From positions 867,378 through 931,377 of the forward strand of contig JACKNV010000001.1 in NCBI GenBank assembly GCA_024234735.1: a stretch of DNA of 64,000 bases. Direction: 5' to 3'. Made by a program: the position numbers and the translations under genes. The notes under the pieces were generated by a model. That model made no database searches, was not told the origin of the DNA, and saw nothing but the letters and a program-made list of their open reading frames with translations. Source of the stretch: Pseudomonadales bacterium (GTDB taxonomy: Bacteria; Pseudomonadota; Gammaproteobacteria; Pseudomonadales; Halieaceae). How positions within the stretch are numbered: the stretch's first letter is position 1; every line of letters starts with the position of its first letter. This document shows, piece after piece, positions 47,389 through 57,664 of this stretch.

Positions 47389-49863
47389 CTACAAGGCGCG
47401 TAACAGCGCCACCGGTGGGCTGGAAACCACGCGGCGGCAGCTGAATACCCCCAGGCCGCCTATCAGCGCGACACCGGCACCAATACCCAGCGGCCAGATC
47501 CAGGGGGACGGGGTATAGCGCATCTCCATGACCCACTGCTGGAGAATGTAGACCGACAACTCCGCCGCGACGGTGGCCAGCAGGCCAGCGAACAGGCCCA
47601 TGGCCGCGAACTCGATGAACAGGCCCCCCAGCACCAGGCCGCGGCGCGCCCCGAGAGCCCGCAGTATGGCGCTTTCGTGCATGCGGGCATCGACGCTGGA
47701 CTGCACGCCGGCAATGAGCACCAGGGCGCCCGCCGCCAGGATGACCGCCAGGACCAGTTCGACGGCGGCGGAAACCTGGTTGACGATACTGCGAATCTGT
47801 TCGACCACCACGTCCATTTCGATCACCGTCACCGTGGGGAAAGCGCGAATAAACCGGTTGAGAAAGGTCTTGTCCCCGGGAGCCAGATAGAAGCTGGTCA
47901 TGAAGGTGGCCGGATAATCGGCCAGCAGGCGCGGCGGAAACACCAGAAAGAAGTTCGGCTGCATGGTCTGCCAGTCCAGTTCCCGCAGGTTGGCAACCTG
48001 CGCCTGCAGCGGCTGCGCGCCCACCAGAAAGTCCACCGTATCGCCCACCTGGATGCCCATGCGCTCGGCGAATTCGCGTTCCAGCGAGACCAGGGCCGCA
48101 TCGGTCTGCACGGGCCACCACTGGCCGGCGATCAGGCGGTTACCCGGGGGCAGCGTATCCGACCAGGTGAAATTGCTCTCCCGCTGGCGGCGATTCGCCT
48201 GGAGATCGTCACTGCGCGGCAGCTCGTCGCCATTGACCGCCATGATGCGCCCGCGAATCATGGGGTACAGCGGCTCGCTGGCGATATCCTGGCTGCGCAG
48301 CATCTGGTCGACTGCCTGCACTTCCTCGGGACCGATATTGATCATGAAGTGGTTGGGGGTGCCCTGGGGCAACTGGGTTTGCCAGGCATCGATCAACGAG
48401 GTGCGCACCAGTACCAGCACCAGCAGCAGCATGATGGCCATTGCGAAAATCACCACCTGCATGGCGTTGGCGGTGCCGCGGCGCTGCAGGCCGGCCAGCG
48501 CCAGCCGCCAGATGCTGCCCGCGCTCATGCCCACCAGGCGGCCGCCGCGCAGCAGGGTGAGCGCCAGCCCCAGGCCCAGCACCACGGTGATCGCCAGGCC
48601 GGCGAGCACGGCCAGGGTCAGTTGCAGGTCGCCGCTGTACCACCACATCAGCAGGGACACCGCCAGCAGGCCCACCAGATAGTCCGCCAGGCTGCGGCGG
48701 TTCTCCTCGGGCACGTCCCGGCGCAGTACCCGCAGCGGGCTGGCCAGACCCAGCCGCCGCAGCGGCGGCCAGGCAAAGCACAACAGGCAAGTCAGCGCGG
48801 TGGCGGCCCCCACCGCGTAGGGGCCGGGGCCACTGGCCCCCGGCTGCACCGGCATCTGCTCGGCAAACAGGCCGAAGAACAACGCCTGTATCGACCAGCC
48901 CAGCAGGCAGCCCAGGGCGGTGGCCAGCAGCCCCAGCAGCAGCAGGCTGCCGGCGTACAACCGGTTGATCCGCTGCGAGGTGGCGCCCAGGCTTTTCATG
49001 ATGGCCACGTAATCGGTGTGGCGCTCGCTGAAACGGCGTGCCGCGAGGGCGATGGCCACCCCGGCCAGCACCACCGCCAGGCTGCCCGCCAGTAGCAGGA
49101 AACGCTCGGCCCGGGCGAGGGCCCTGCCTATGCCCGGCTGCCCCTCACTGACGTCCAGCAGGCTCTGGCTGTCCTCCAGTTGCGGCTCCAGCCAGCCCCG
49201 GAAGGATGCCAGCAGCGGCGGCGCGGCCGCATACAACTGGCGGTACTCCACCCGACTGCCGGGCTGCACTACCCCGGTCGCCGGGATATCGTCGTAGTGC
49301 ATCAGCAGTCGCGGCCCGTAGCCGCCGAAGGACGCCGCCTGGTCGGGTTCCGTGCGCGCCGCGGCGGCCACCGTGAAGGTCGCCTCGCCGATGCTCACCT
49401 GATCCCCTATGGCGACGTCCAGCAGCGGGAACAGGCGCGACTCCAGCCAGACTTCGCCGCGCGCCGGCCCTCCCGCGGCGGGCAGCACGGCACCGAAAGG
49501 CTGCTCGCTGTAGGTCAGCTCGCCGCGCAGCGGGTACTCGTCACTGACCGCCTTGATCGCCGCCAGCTGCATGCTGTCGTCGCCGGCGAACACCATGGAG
49601 GGAAATGTCAGGGTGCGGGCGGTGGCGACGCCCCGCTGTGCGGCGCCCTGCAGCCACTCCCCGGGCAGGGCGCGGGAACTGCGGGCCACCAGGTCGGCGG
49701 CCAGGAAGCGATGGCTCTCCTGGGTCAGGGCATTTTGCAGGCGGGTAGCAAAGGCGCTGATGCCGGATACCACCCCCACCGCCAGCACCAGGGCCACCAG
49801 CAATACGCCCAGCTCGCCCCCGCGCCAGTCGCGGGCCAGCATTTTCGCCGCGGTGACCGACAC
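47389..49863 (-). CDS. ybbP: ABC transporter permease YbbP (FtsX-like)
   Basis: 824-residue inner-membrane protein with two FtsX-like permease modules. An N-terminal helix (GELGVLLVALVLAVGVVSG) leads to a periplasmic domain, then FtsX helices around residues 250-400. A middle periplasmic domain and a C-terminal helix set (AVELVLAVILAAGALVLIAG, ALGARRGLVLGGLF) follow. With YbbA it forms a MacB-type exporter complex, perhaps extracting lipids or lipoproteins; the substrate is not known. It follows ybbA after 2 bp, next to the divergent tesA, as in E. coli. Confidence 0.92.
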   Translation of the reverse strand: MSVTAAKMLARDWRGGELGVLLVALVLAVGVVSGISAFATRLQNALTQESHRFLAADLVARSSRALPGEWLQGAAQRGVATARTLTFPSMVFAGDDSMQLAAIKAVSDEYPLRGELTYSEQPFGAVLPAAGGPARGEVWLESRLFPLLDVAIGDQVSIGEATFTVAAAARTEPDQAASFGGYGPRLLMHYDDIPATGVVQPGSRVEYRQLYAAAPPLLASFRGWLEPQLEDSQSLLDVSEGQPGIGRALARAERFLLLAGSLAVVLAGVAIALAARRFSERHTDYVAIMKSLGATSQRINRLYAGSLLLLGLLATALGCLLGWSIQALFFGLFAEQMPVQPGASGPGPYAVGAATALTCLLCFAWPPLRRLGLASPLRVLRRDVPEENRRSLADYLVGLLAVSLLMWWYSGDLQLTLAVLAGLAITVVLGLGLALTLLRGGRLVGMSAGSIWRLALAGLQRRGTANAMQVVIFAMAIMLLLVLVLVRTSLIDAWQTQLPQGTPNHFMINIGPEEVQAVDQMLRSQDIASEPLYPMIRGRIMAVNGDELPRSDDLQANRRQRESNFTWSDTLPPGNRLIAGQWWPVQTDAALVSLEREFAERMGIQVGDTVDFLVGAQPLQAQVANLRELDWQTMQPNFFLVFPPRLLADYPATFMTSFYLAPGDKTFLNRFIRAFPTVTVIEMDVVVEQIRSIVNQVSAAVELVLAVILAAGALVLIAGVQSSVDARMHESAILRALGARRGLVLGGLFIEFAAMGLFAGLLATVAAELSVYILQQWVMEMRYTPSPWIWPLGIGAGVALIGGLGVFSCRRVVSSPPVALLRAL

Positions 49864-49865
49864 TG

Positions 49866-50528
<663 letters not shown>

Positions 50529-50541
50529 CAGAACCATCCTT

Positions 50542-51165
50542 TTGCGCAATGTACGGGCGGCGCTACTGCTTGGATTGCTCGGCCTGTGCCTGGCCGGACC
50601 TGTGCAGGCCCGGGGCCAGAGCGTGCTGGTGCTGGGCGATAGTATCAGTGCGGCCTACGGTATGTCTCTGGAGCAGGGCTGGGTGGCCCTGCTGGCGCAG
50701 CAACTGGAGCGGGAGGACCCGCCCTGGCAGGTGGTCAATGCCAGCATCAGCGGCGAGACCACCGGCGGCGGCCTGCGCCGCCTGCCGGGCCTGCTGGAAC
50801 AGCACCAACCGGCGCTGGTGATTCTAGAGCTGGGCGGCAACGACGGCCTGCGCGGCTTTCCCCTGGACGCCCTGCGGGACAACCTGCAGCAGCTGGTGAG
50901 CCTGTCGCAAAGGGCCGGTGCCGAGGTTATCCTGGTGCCCATGGAAATCCCCCCCAACTACGGTGCCCGATACACGGCGGGCTTTCGCGACAGTTTTGTG
51001 GAGATCGCCCGGGCAACGGACAGTGTGCTCGCGCCCTTCCTGCTGGCGGGCGTGGCCACCGACCCGACCCTGATGCAGGCCGACGGTATCCACCCCGCGG
51101 TGGCGGCCCAGCCCATCCTGCTGGAAAACATCCTGCCGACCGTGCGGGAGGCGCTGGCCGACTGA
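50542..51165 (+). CDS. tesA: Multifunctional acyl-CoA thioesterase / arylesterase / lysophospholipase TesA
   Basis: 207-residue periplasmic SGNH hydrolase. A signal peptide (RAALLLGLLGLCLAGPVQA) precedes the block I motif VLVLGDSISAAYGM with the catalytic Ser. Block II GETTGGGLRR, block III ELGGNDGLRG and the DGIHP block with Asp/His follow. TTG 50542 is the only start compatible with the signal peptide, though no strong ribosome-binding site is visible. It diverges from ybbA, and its stop overlaps the bioA ATG (TGATG). Confidence 0.92.
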   Translation: MRNVRAALLLGLLGLCLAGPVQARGQSVLVLGDSISAAYGMSLEQGWVALLAQQLEREDPPWQVVNASISGETTGGGLRRLPGLLEQHQPALVILELGGNDGLRGFPLDALRDNLQQLVSLSQRAGAEVILVPMEIPPNYGARYTAGFRDSFVEIARATDSVLAPFLLAGVATDPTLMQADGIHPAVAAQPILLENILPTVREALAD

Positions 51166-52453
51166 TGCCCGAACTCTCCTGGCAGAGCCTGCAGGCGGCG
51201 GATCGCGCTGCCATCTGGCACCCCTACGCATCGGCCCACGACGGTCCGGAAGTTTTTCCGGTGGTGTCCGCCAGCGGTGTGCGCCTGCGGCTGGCGGACG
51301 GCCGTGAACTCATCGACGGCATGGCGTCCTGGTGGTGCGCCATCCACGGCTACAACCACCCCGCCATGAACCGCGCGGTACAGGCGCAGCTGGAGACCAT
51401 GTCCCATGTGATGTTCGGCGGCCTCACCCACCCGCCGGCGGTGAAGCTCGCCCAACTGCTGACCTCCCTGACCCCCGCTTCCTGGACCGGGTCTTCTTCA
51501 GCGACTCCGGTTCGGTGGCGGTGGAAGTCGCCCTCAAGATGGCCCTGCAATACTGGTATTCCGTGGGCAACCCCGGCAAGCAGAAAGTCATCGCCCTGCG
51601 CAACGGCTATCACGGCGACACCTTCGGCGCGATGGCAGTCTGCGACCCGGTTACCGGCATGCACCACCTGTTCGGCGAAATGTTGCCCCGGCACCTGTTC
51701 GCACCGGCGCCGAACTGCGCCTTCGACGGCCCCTGCCCCGACAGCGAGATGGTCGCCATCACCGACCTGCTGAGCCAGCACCACCGGGAGGTCGCCGCCG
51801 TCATCGTCGAGCCCGTGGTGCAGGGCGCGGGTGGCATGCGCTTCTACTCCCCGGACTACCTGGTGAAGCTGCGCGCCCTGTGTGATGCCTTCGACGTCCT
51901 GCTGATTTTTGACGAGATCGCCACCGGGTTCGGGCGCACCGGCAAGCTGTTCGCGCTGCAACACGCCGCGGTGGAGCCGGACATCCTGTGCCTGGGCAAG
52001 GCCCTGACCGGGGGCTACATGACGCTGGCGGCGACCCTGTGCAACCAGCGCATCAGCAGGGGCATCAGCGACGGCGAGGCCGGTGCGTTCATGCACGGAC
52101 CGACTTTCATGGGCAATCCGCTGGCCTGCGCCACCGCTATCGCCAGCATAGAACTGTTGTTATCGCAGCCCTGGCAACGCCAGGTCGCCAACCTCAACAA
52201 GGCACTTGGCGAAGGCCTCGCGCCGGCCGCTGAACTGCCCGCGGTGGCCCAGGTGCGCACCCTGGGAGCCATCGGGGTCATCGAACTGGAGGAGCCGGTG
52301 GATATGCAAACCGTGCAGCCCATGTTCGTGGAACGCGGTGTCTGGGTAAGGCCTTTCGGGAAACTGGTTTATGCCATGCCGCCCTATGTCATGGGCACGG
52401 AGGATGTAGCCGCCCTGACCGCGGCGATGGTCGACGTGGTCGCGCAGCTGTAG
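51165..52453 (+). CDS. bioA: Adenosylmethionine-8-amino-7-oxononanoate aminotransferase, frameshifted in a C run
   Basis: PLP enzyme that makes 7,8-diaminononanoate in biotin synthesis. The first frame encodes the N-terminus (MPELSWQSLQAADRAAIWHP, DGMASWWCAIHGYNHP) up to LTSLTPA near 51476. The family sequence continues in the -1 frame from FLDRVFFSDSGSVAVEVALKMA to the stop at 52453. The break coincides with five C residues (51472-51476); six would restore LTPRFLDRVFF. The rest is intact: FDEIATGFGRTGKLF, the PLP lysine in CLGKALTGGYMTLAATL, and HGPTFMGNPLACA. This is either an assembly error or a recent inactivating deletion. It lies in tesA-bioA-eamA without other bio genes. Confidence 0.88.
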
Positions 52454-52459
52454 CATGAC

Positions 52460-53341
52460 ATGACACGACAGCCCGCCCCCCGGCACTGGATATTGCTCGG
52501 CCTGCTGAGCCTGGGCTGGGGCTTCGCCTTCCTGCTCATCGCCGTCGCCCTGGCGTCTTTCCCACCCCTGACCCTGGTGTCCCTGCGGCTGCTGCTGGGC
52601 GCGGCAGCACTGTACGTCATCATGCGCTGGCAGGGCCTGCGACTGCCCGCCAGCGGGCGCTGGTGGCTGCTGTTCACCGGCCTCAGCATCACCGGCAACC
52701 TCATCCCCTTCACCCTGATCACCTGGGCGGAGGTGCATATCACCAGTGGCCAGGCGGGCCTGCTGATGGCCCTGGTGCCGATCAGCACGCTGGTACTGGC
52801 GCACTTTTTCGTGGCCCACGAGCAGATCACCGGCGGGCGCCTGGCGGGGGTGGCAATGGGTTTTTGCGGAGTGGCTGTACTGGTGGGCGCCGACGCCCTG
52901 CGCGGCCTGGGCGGGCCGGCCCTGGTGGCCCAGCTCGCCGTCGTCGCGGCCACCTTTTCCTACGCGGTAAACAATATTTTCGCCAAGCGCCTGCCGGCGT
53001 TGAACGGGCTGGTAATTGCCACCGGCACCCTGTTGGCGGGGGGCGTCCTGCTGCTGCCGACAGCACTCTGGCTGGAACAGCCCTGGCAGCTGGCTGTCAC
53101 CCGCAATGCCTGGCTGGCGACCGCGGCGCTGGGTTTATTCTCCACCGGGCTGGCGACCTGGGTGTACTTCGTGGTGGTGACAGAGGTCGGGCCGAACTTC
53201 GTTTCCCTGATCAATTACCTGATCCCCCTGCTGTCCTTCGCCGCCGGCGCGCTGCTGCTGGGGGAGGCGGTGCACGCCTGGCAGTTCGCCGGGCTGCTGG
53301 CGGTATGCTGCGGCATCGCCCTGTGCCAGCCGCGGCGCTGA
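52460..53341 (+). CDS. DMT-superfamily (EamA) transporter
   Basis: 293 residues with ten predicted membrane helices in two EamA repeats (residues about 1-140 and 150-293). Recognisable segments are SLGWGFAFLLIAVALASFPP, AEVHITSGQAGLLMALVP and FVSLINYLIPLLSFAAGALL. EamA proteins export amino acids or other metabolites; the substrate here is unknown. The ATG lies 6 bp after the bioA stop, so it should be cotranscribed with tesA and bioA. A link with biotin or its precursors is only suggested by position. Confidence 0.9.
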   Translation: MTRQPAPRHWILLGLLSLGWGFAFLLIAVALASFPPLTLVSLRLLLGAAALYVIMRWQGLRLPASGRWWLLFTGLSITGNLIPFTLITWAEVHITSGQAGLLMALVPISTLVLAHFFVAHEQITGGRLAGVAMGFCGVAVLVGADALRGLGGPALVAQLAVVAATFSYAVNNIFAKRLPALNGLVIATGTLLAGGVLLLPTALWLEQPWQLAVTRNAWLATAALGLFSTGLATWVYFVVVTEVGPNFVSLINYLIPLLSFAAGALLLGEAVHAWQFAGLLAVCCGIALCQPRR

Positions 53342-53370
53342 TTCTTCCGGACGCATACTCCACCACCCGT

Positions 53371-53522
53371 AGATACCGAATTCATTCGGCCCGAAATTGC
53401 GCCGGCTCCGGTGCACTGGTCGAATGAATTCGACCCTACATAGCTTGAGTAGGGCCGAATTCATTCGGCCCGCGGTTGCGCGCGCCCCGCGCCGATGCAC
53501 CGGCCGACTAAACTCGCCCCTA
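53371..53522. repeat. Two tandem palindromic repeat units (REP/MITE-like)
   Basis: The gap between the eamA and phzF-like genes holds two ~70-bp units (about 53371-53439 and 53450-53522). Each begins with CCGAATTCATTCGGCCCG and ends with an inverted counterpart; the first right end is GGTCGAATGAATTCGACCC. They share the order TTGCGC, GC-rich core, then TGCAC. The right end of unit two overlaps the phzF stop. This looks like a short non-autonomous, palindrome-ended element that recurs in gammaproteobacterial intergenic regions. No transposase is nearby. Confidence 0.75.
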
Positions 53523-54314
53523 GCAGGCCACTACCGTGCCGTGCATGTAGGTCACGCCCCGGCCGGTCATAAAAACCCGGCCGTCGCGAAGCTCGCAGTC
53601 CAGGGTGCCGCCCCGCGCCGAAATCTGCCGCGCCTGCAGTTTTTCCAGGTGCAGGCGCTGCGCCCAGTAGGGCACCAGGCTGCAGTGGGCCGAGCCGGTT
53701 ACCGGGTCCTCATCGATGCCGACCTGGGGCCCGAAAAAACGCGACACGAAATCGCAGTCATCACCGGGAGCGGTGGCAATAATGCAGTGCTCACTGGCGG
53801 CTCGCAGCGCCGCGAAGTCCGGCTGCAGGCCGGCCACATCCTCCTCGAACTCGTACACGTAAACCACCGCGTGGGGGTTGTCGCGCGCTATTACCGCCTC
53901 ACTGGCGGTGGCGCCCAGCGCCCGGCAGATCGCCGAATCCACGTCCGTCGGCAGCAGTGAGGCGGCGGGAAAATCCAGGGTCAGGCCTGCGGCCGAGCGG
54001 CGCACCCGCAAGTCGCCGCTGCGGGTGTGAAACAGGATATCGTCCGCTGGGTGCTGCAGGTGCTCGAACAGCACGTGCGCCGCCGCCAGGGTCGCATGGC
54101 CACACAGATCCACTTCCACAGTCGGTGTGAACCAGCGCAGCTGGCAGCCCTCCCCACTGGGTACCAGGAAGGCGGTCTCCGACAGGTTGTTTTCCATGGC
54201 AATGGCCTGCAGGGTCTCGTCGTCCAGCCACTGCTGCAACGGCATGATCGCCGCCGGGTTGCCCGCAAAAACGTGATCGGCGAAGGCGTCGACCTGGTAA
54301 ATAGGCAGTTCCAT
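53520..54314 (-). CDS. PhzF-family phenazine-biosynthesis-like isomerase
   Basis: 264 residues with the PhzF duplicated beta-barrel fold. Hallmarks are VDAFADHVFAGNPAAI at the N-terminus, the catalytic-type Glu in MENNLSETAFLVP, LCGHATLAAAHVLF, and GIDEDPVTGSAHCSLVPYW. These proteins act as isomerases or epimerases on small acids; the substrate is unknown, and there are no phenazine genes here. ATG 54314 is chosen because MELPIYQVDAF is the usual start. Confidence 0.9.
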   Translation of the reverse strand: MELPIYQVDAFADHVFAGNPAAIMPLQQWLDDETLQAIAMENNLSETAFLVPSGEGCQLRWFTPTVEVDLCGHATLAAAHVLFEHLQHPADDILFHTRSGDLRVRRSAAGLTLDFPAASLLPTDVDSAICRALGATASEAVIARDNPHAVVYVYEFEEDVAGLQPDFAALRAASEHCIIATAPGDDCDFVSRFFGPQVGIDEDPVTGSAHCSLVPYWAQRLHLEKLQARQISARGGTLDCELRDGRVFMTGRGVTYMHGTVVAC

Positions 54315-54419
54315 GTGCTCGGGACCTCCGGTGCGTGCTTCGGCGGCGCAGTTGTACAAGGCCGCGGCCGTTTAATATAGTGCCTCTACCGGCTCCCGGC
54401 CAAGCGCAGATCCCGTCGT

Positions 54420-55286
54420 ATGTCCCACAGAGAGCAGACCCCGCTGCAGCTGAAGTGCTACGAGGTCATTTTTGGCACCGAAACACCCGCGGGCAAATGG
54501 TTCGACCTGGCGCTGATCGCCATCATTATCGCCAGCGTGATAGTCATCATGCTGGACTCCATCGTCTCACTGGATGCGTCCTACGGGGACCTGTTCTTCC
54601 GCCTGGAGTGGCTGTTCACCCTGCTGTTCACGGTCGAGTACCTGGCGCGCATCTGGTGTACGCCCAATCGGCGCGCGTATGTGCTGAGCCTTTACGGCGT
54701 GGTGGACCTGCTGGCGGTACTGCCGACCTACCTGTCCATTTTCCTGCCCCAGACCGCCCCCCTGCTGATTATCCGCCTGCTGCGTATCCTGCGGATCTTT
54801 CGGGTGCTGCGCCTGCTGACCCTGCTCAACGAGGCCAATGACCTGGCTGCGGCCCTGCAGCGCTCCGGCCGCAAGATTTTCGTGTTCTTCACGGTGATGA
54901 TGATCCTCGCCACGATCTTCGGCTGCCTGCTGTACGTGATCGAGGGGCCCGGCAACGGCTTCGACGACATCCCCACCAGCGTGTACTGGGCCATCGTCAC
55001 CATCACCACGGTGGGCTACGGCGACGTCACCCCGGTAACCACCGCCGGCCGGGCGGTGTCCGCCGCCGGCATGCTGGTGGGTTATGCGATTATCGCGGTG
55101 CCCACCGGTATCATTACCGCCGAACTCACCATGGCCCAGCAGATCAAGAAACAGCGCCTGGCGATGCTGGCGCGCAACTGCACCAACTGCTCCACGGTGG
55201 AGCCCGACCCCGATGCCCATTACTGTCGCGCCTGCGGCTCCCAACTGCCACGGCCCGGCCATGCGCCAGAGACTGAAAAGTCCTAA
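54420..55286 (+). CDS. Voltage-gated-type potassium channel with C-terminal zinc ribbon
   Basis: 288 residues forming a six-helix channel. S1 is FDLALIAIIIASVIVIM and S4 is LLIIRLLRILRIFRVLRLL, with regularly spaced arginines. The pore loop has the selectivity filter TITTVGYGDVTP between S5 and S6. After S6 a short helix (AELTMAQQIKKQRLAML) joins a zinc-ribbon tail, CTNC and CRAC about 17 residues apart. The filter and S4 support a voltage-sensitive potassium channel of the Kv type. The zinc ribbon is an unusual ending that could bind metal or a partner. Confidence 0.92.
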   Translation: MSHREQTPLQLKCYEVIFGTETPAGKWFDLALIAIIIASVIVIMLDSIVSLDASYGDLFFRLEWLFTLLFTVEYLARIWCTPNRRAYVLSLYGVVDLLAVLPTYLSIFLPQTAPLLIIRLLRILRIFRVLRLLTLLNEANDLAAALQRSGRKIFVFFTVMMILATIFGCLLYVIEGPGNGFDDIPTSVYWAIVTITTVGYGDVTPVTTAGRAVSAAGMLVGYAIIAVPTGIITAELTMAQQIKKQRLAMLARNCTNCSTVEPDPDAHYCRACGSQLPRPGHAPETEKS

Positions 55287-55447
55287 TTTATATTTATAAC
55301 AGATAGTTACATTTATTTTTTAATCTATTTTATAACCTATAGCCGGAGAAACCGGCACGCAATAACCCGCCCACATTGGCAATAGTGCTTAGCCCACGGG
55401 CGCTCCACACCGCTATAATGCTGCCCTTTCGCCAGCCGGCCAACACC

Positions 55448-57598
55448 ATGGACGTCACACCGCTGTTTTCCTATCGCAAGTTCTGGGCCGAGTGCCTGGG
55501 GCCGGCGCCCGAGCTGCCCATGAGCCGCGCCGAGATGGACGCCCTGGGCTGGGACAGCTGCGACATTATCATCGTCACCGGCGATGCATACGTGGACCAC
55601 CCCAGTTTCGGCATGGCGGTAATCGGCCGCCTGCTGGAGGCGCAGGGCTTCCGCGTGGGCATCATCGCTCAGCCGGCCTGGGACAGCGCCGAGCCCTTCA
55701 AGGTGCTGGGACCACCGAACCTGTTTTTCGGGGTCGCCGCCGGCAACATGGACTCGATGATCAATCGTTACACCGCCGACCGCAAACGCCGCAATGACGA
55801 CGCCTACACACCCGGCAACGAAGGCAACCGTCGCCCGGATCGCGCGGTGATCGTCTACAGCCAGCGCCTGCGCGAGGCCTACCGGGACGTGCCGCTGGTG
55901 ATAGGCAGTATCGAGGCGAGCCTGCGACGCATTGCCCACTACGATTACTGGAGCGACAAGGTGCGGCGCTCCATCCTGCTGGACAGCCGCGCCGACCTGC
56001 TGCTGTACGGCAACGCCGAGCGGGCGATTGTGGAAGTCGCGCACCGTCTCGCGGCGGGAGAGCCTATCCACACGCTTCGCGACCTGCGCGGCACGGCCTT
56101 CGTGCGCAAGCGTATCCCGGCGGACTGGCAGGTGATCGACTCCACCAGCATCGACGTGGTGGGGCCGCTGGCGCCGCGCACCAACCCCTACGAGGACAAT
56201 ACCAGCAGCAGTGGCGCCAGCTGCGCGGTCGTGGGATCGGGCGCGGCCGACCCGGCCCGGGCCGAGCCGATCACCCTGGTGGGCACCGCCACGGCGGACC
56301 GGCAGACCGTCATCCGCATCCCCGGCTACGAACAGGTCAAGGACGACGGCGCCCTCTACGCCCACGCCTCGCGCATCCTGCACAAGGAGACCAACCCCCA
56401 CAACGCGCGGCCGCTGGTGCAGGCCCACGGTGATCGCGAGTTGTGGCTCAACCCGCCGCCCATCCCGCTGGAGACAGACGAGCTGGACCGGGTGTTCGAA
56501 CTGCCCTACACCCGGCTGCCCCACAGCAGCTACGGCGACGCCCGCATTCCCGCCTATGAAATGATTCGCCACTCGGTGAATATCATGCGCGGCTGCTTTG
56601 GCGGCTGCACATTCTGCTCTATCACCGAGCACGAGGGCCGCATTATCCAGAACCGCTCGGAGGACTCCATCATTCGCGAGGTGGAGCGCATACGCGACAC
56701 CTCCCCCGCCTTTACCGGGGTGATCTCGGACCTGGGCGGCCCGACCGCCAACATGTGGCGCCTGGCCTGCAAGAGCAAGGAAGTCGAGGCGAAGTGCCGC
56801 AAGCTGAGCTGTGTGTTCCCGGGCATCTGCAAGAATCTCAATACCGACCAGACGCCGCTGATACAGCTGTATCGCCGCGCCCGCAGTGTACCCGGCGTCA
56901 AGAAGGTGCTGATCGCCTCGGGCCTGCGCTACGACCTGGCGGTGGAAACCCCGGCCTACGTGGAGGAACTGGTCACCCACCACGTGGGCGGCTATCTCAA
57001 GATCGCTCCCGAGCACACCGAAGAGGGACCGCTGAGCAAGATGATGAAGCCGGGCATGGGCAGCTACGACCGCTTTCGCGCCCTGTTCGAGAAATACTCG
57101 AAGGCCGCCGGCAAGGAGCAGTACCTGATCCCCTACTTCATCGCCGCCCATCCGGGCACCAGCGACCGGGACATGATGAACCTGGCCCTGTGGCTGAAGC
57201 GCAACAAGTTCCGCGCCGACCAGGTACAGACCTTCTACCCCTCGCCCATGGCCACCGCCACCGCGATGTACCACAGCGGCAAGAATCCCCTGCAGCGCGT
57301 GACCCGGCACAGCGACACCATGCCCACCGTGCGCAAACTGGGACAGCGCAAGCTGCACAAGGCGTTCCTGCGCTATCACGATCCCGACAACTGGCCGCTG
57401 TTGCGCCAGGCGCTTAAAAAGATGGGCCGCGCGGACCTGATCGGCAACGGCAAGCTGCACCTCGTGCCGCCGCGCCAGCCCGCCAGGCGTCACCAGACTG
57501 TGGCGCCGGGAGGTCCTGCGGGCGCACAGGCCTTCGCCACCCAGCATACCGGGCTGCCGCGCAATCCTCCCGGTCGCAGGAAAAAATCGCGGCGTTGA
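55448..57598 (+). CDS. ygiQ: YgiQ-family radical SAM protein
   Basis: 716 residues from ATG 55448 (MDVTPLFSYRKFW). An upstream Met at 55418 lies within the TATAAT motif at 55414-55419, which makes that earlier start unlikely. The N-terminal domain has MSRAEMDALGWDSCDIIIVTGDAYVDHPSFG. The radical SAM cluster motif is RGCFGGCTFCSITEHEGR. HHVGGYLKIAPEHTEEGPLS follows, and the C-terminal DUF3362-type domain ends in a basic tail. The E. coli counterpart is widely conserved but its reaction is not settled. Confidence 0.94.
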   Translation: MDVTPLFSYRKFWAECLGPAPELPMSRAEMDALGWDSCDIIIVTGDAYVDHPSFGMAVIGRLLEAQGFRVGIIAQPAWDSAEPFKVLGPPNLFFGVAAGNMDSMINRYTADRKRRNDDAYTPGNEGNRRPDRAVIVYSQRLREAYRDVPLVIGSIEASLRRIAHYDYWSDKVRRSILLDSRADLLLYGNAERAIVEVAHRLAAGEPIHTLRDLRGTAFVRKRIPADWQVIDSTSIDVVGPLAPRTNPYEDNTSSSGASCAVVGSGAADPARAEPITLVGTATADRQTVIRIPGYEQVKDDGALYAHASRILHKETNPHNARPLVQAHGDRELWLNPPPIPLETDELDRVFELPYTRLPHSSYGDARIPAYEMIRHSVNIMRGCFGGCTFCSITEHEGRIIQNRSEDSIIREVERIRDTSPAFTGVISDLGGPTANMWRLACKSKEVEAKCRKLSCVFPGICKNLNTDQTPLIQLYRRARSVPGVKKVLIASGLRYDLAVETPAYVEELVTHHVGGYLKIAPEHTEEGPLSKMMKPGMGSYDRFRALFEKYSKAAGKEQYLIPYFIAAHPGTSDRDMMNLALWLKRNKFRADQVQTFYPSPMATATAMYHSGKNPLQRVTRHSDTMPTVRKLGQRKLHKAFLRYHDPDNWPLLRQALKKMGRADLIGNGKLHLVPPRQPARRHQTVAPGGPAGAQAFATQHTGLPRNPPGRRKKSRR

Positions 57599-57664
57599 TC
57601 GCCCTGCAAGCGCACTACCCAGGGCATCAATGGCACAACGAGCGCGCCTCATTCCGGAGCTACC

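Noticed and set aside
55337..57652. 771-codon minus-strand frame opposite ygiQ
   Set aside because: YgiQ has full-length family motifs on the plus strand; the reverse frame is a shadow.
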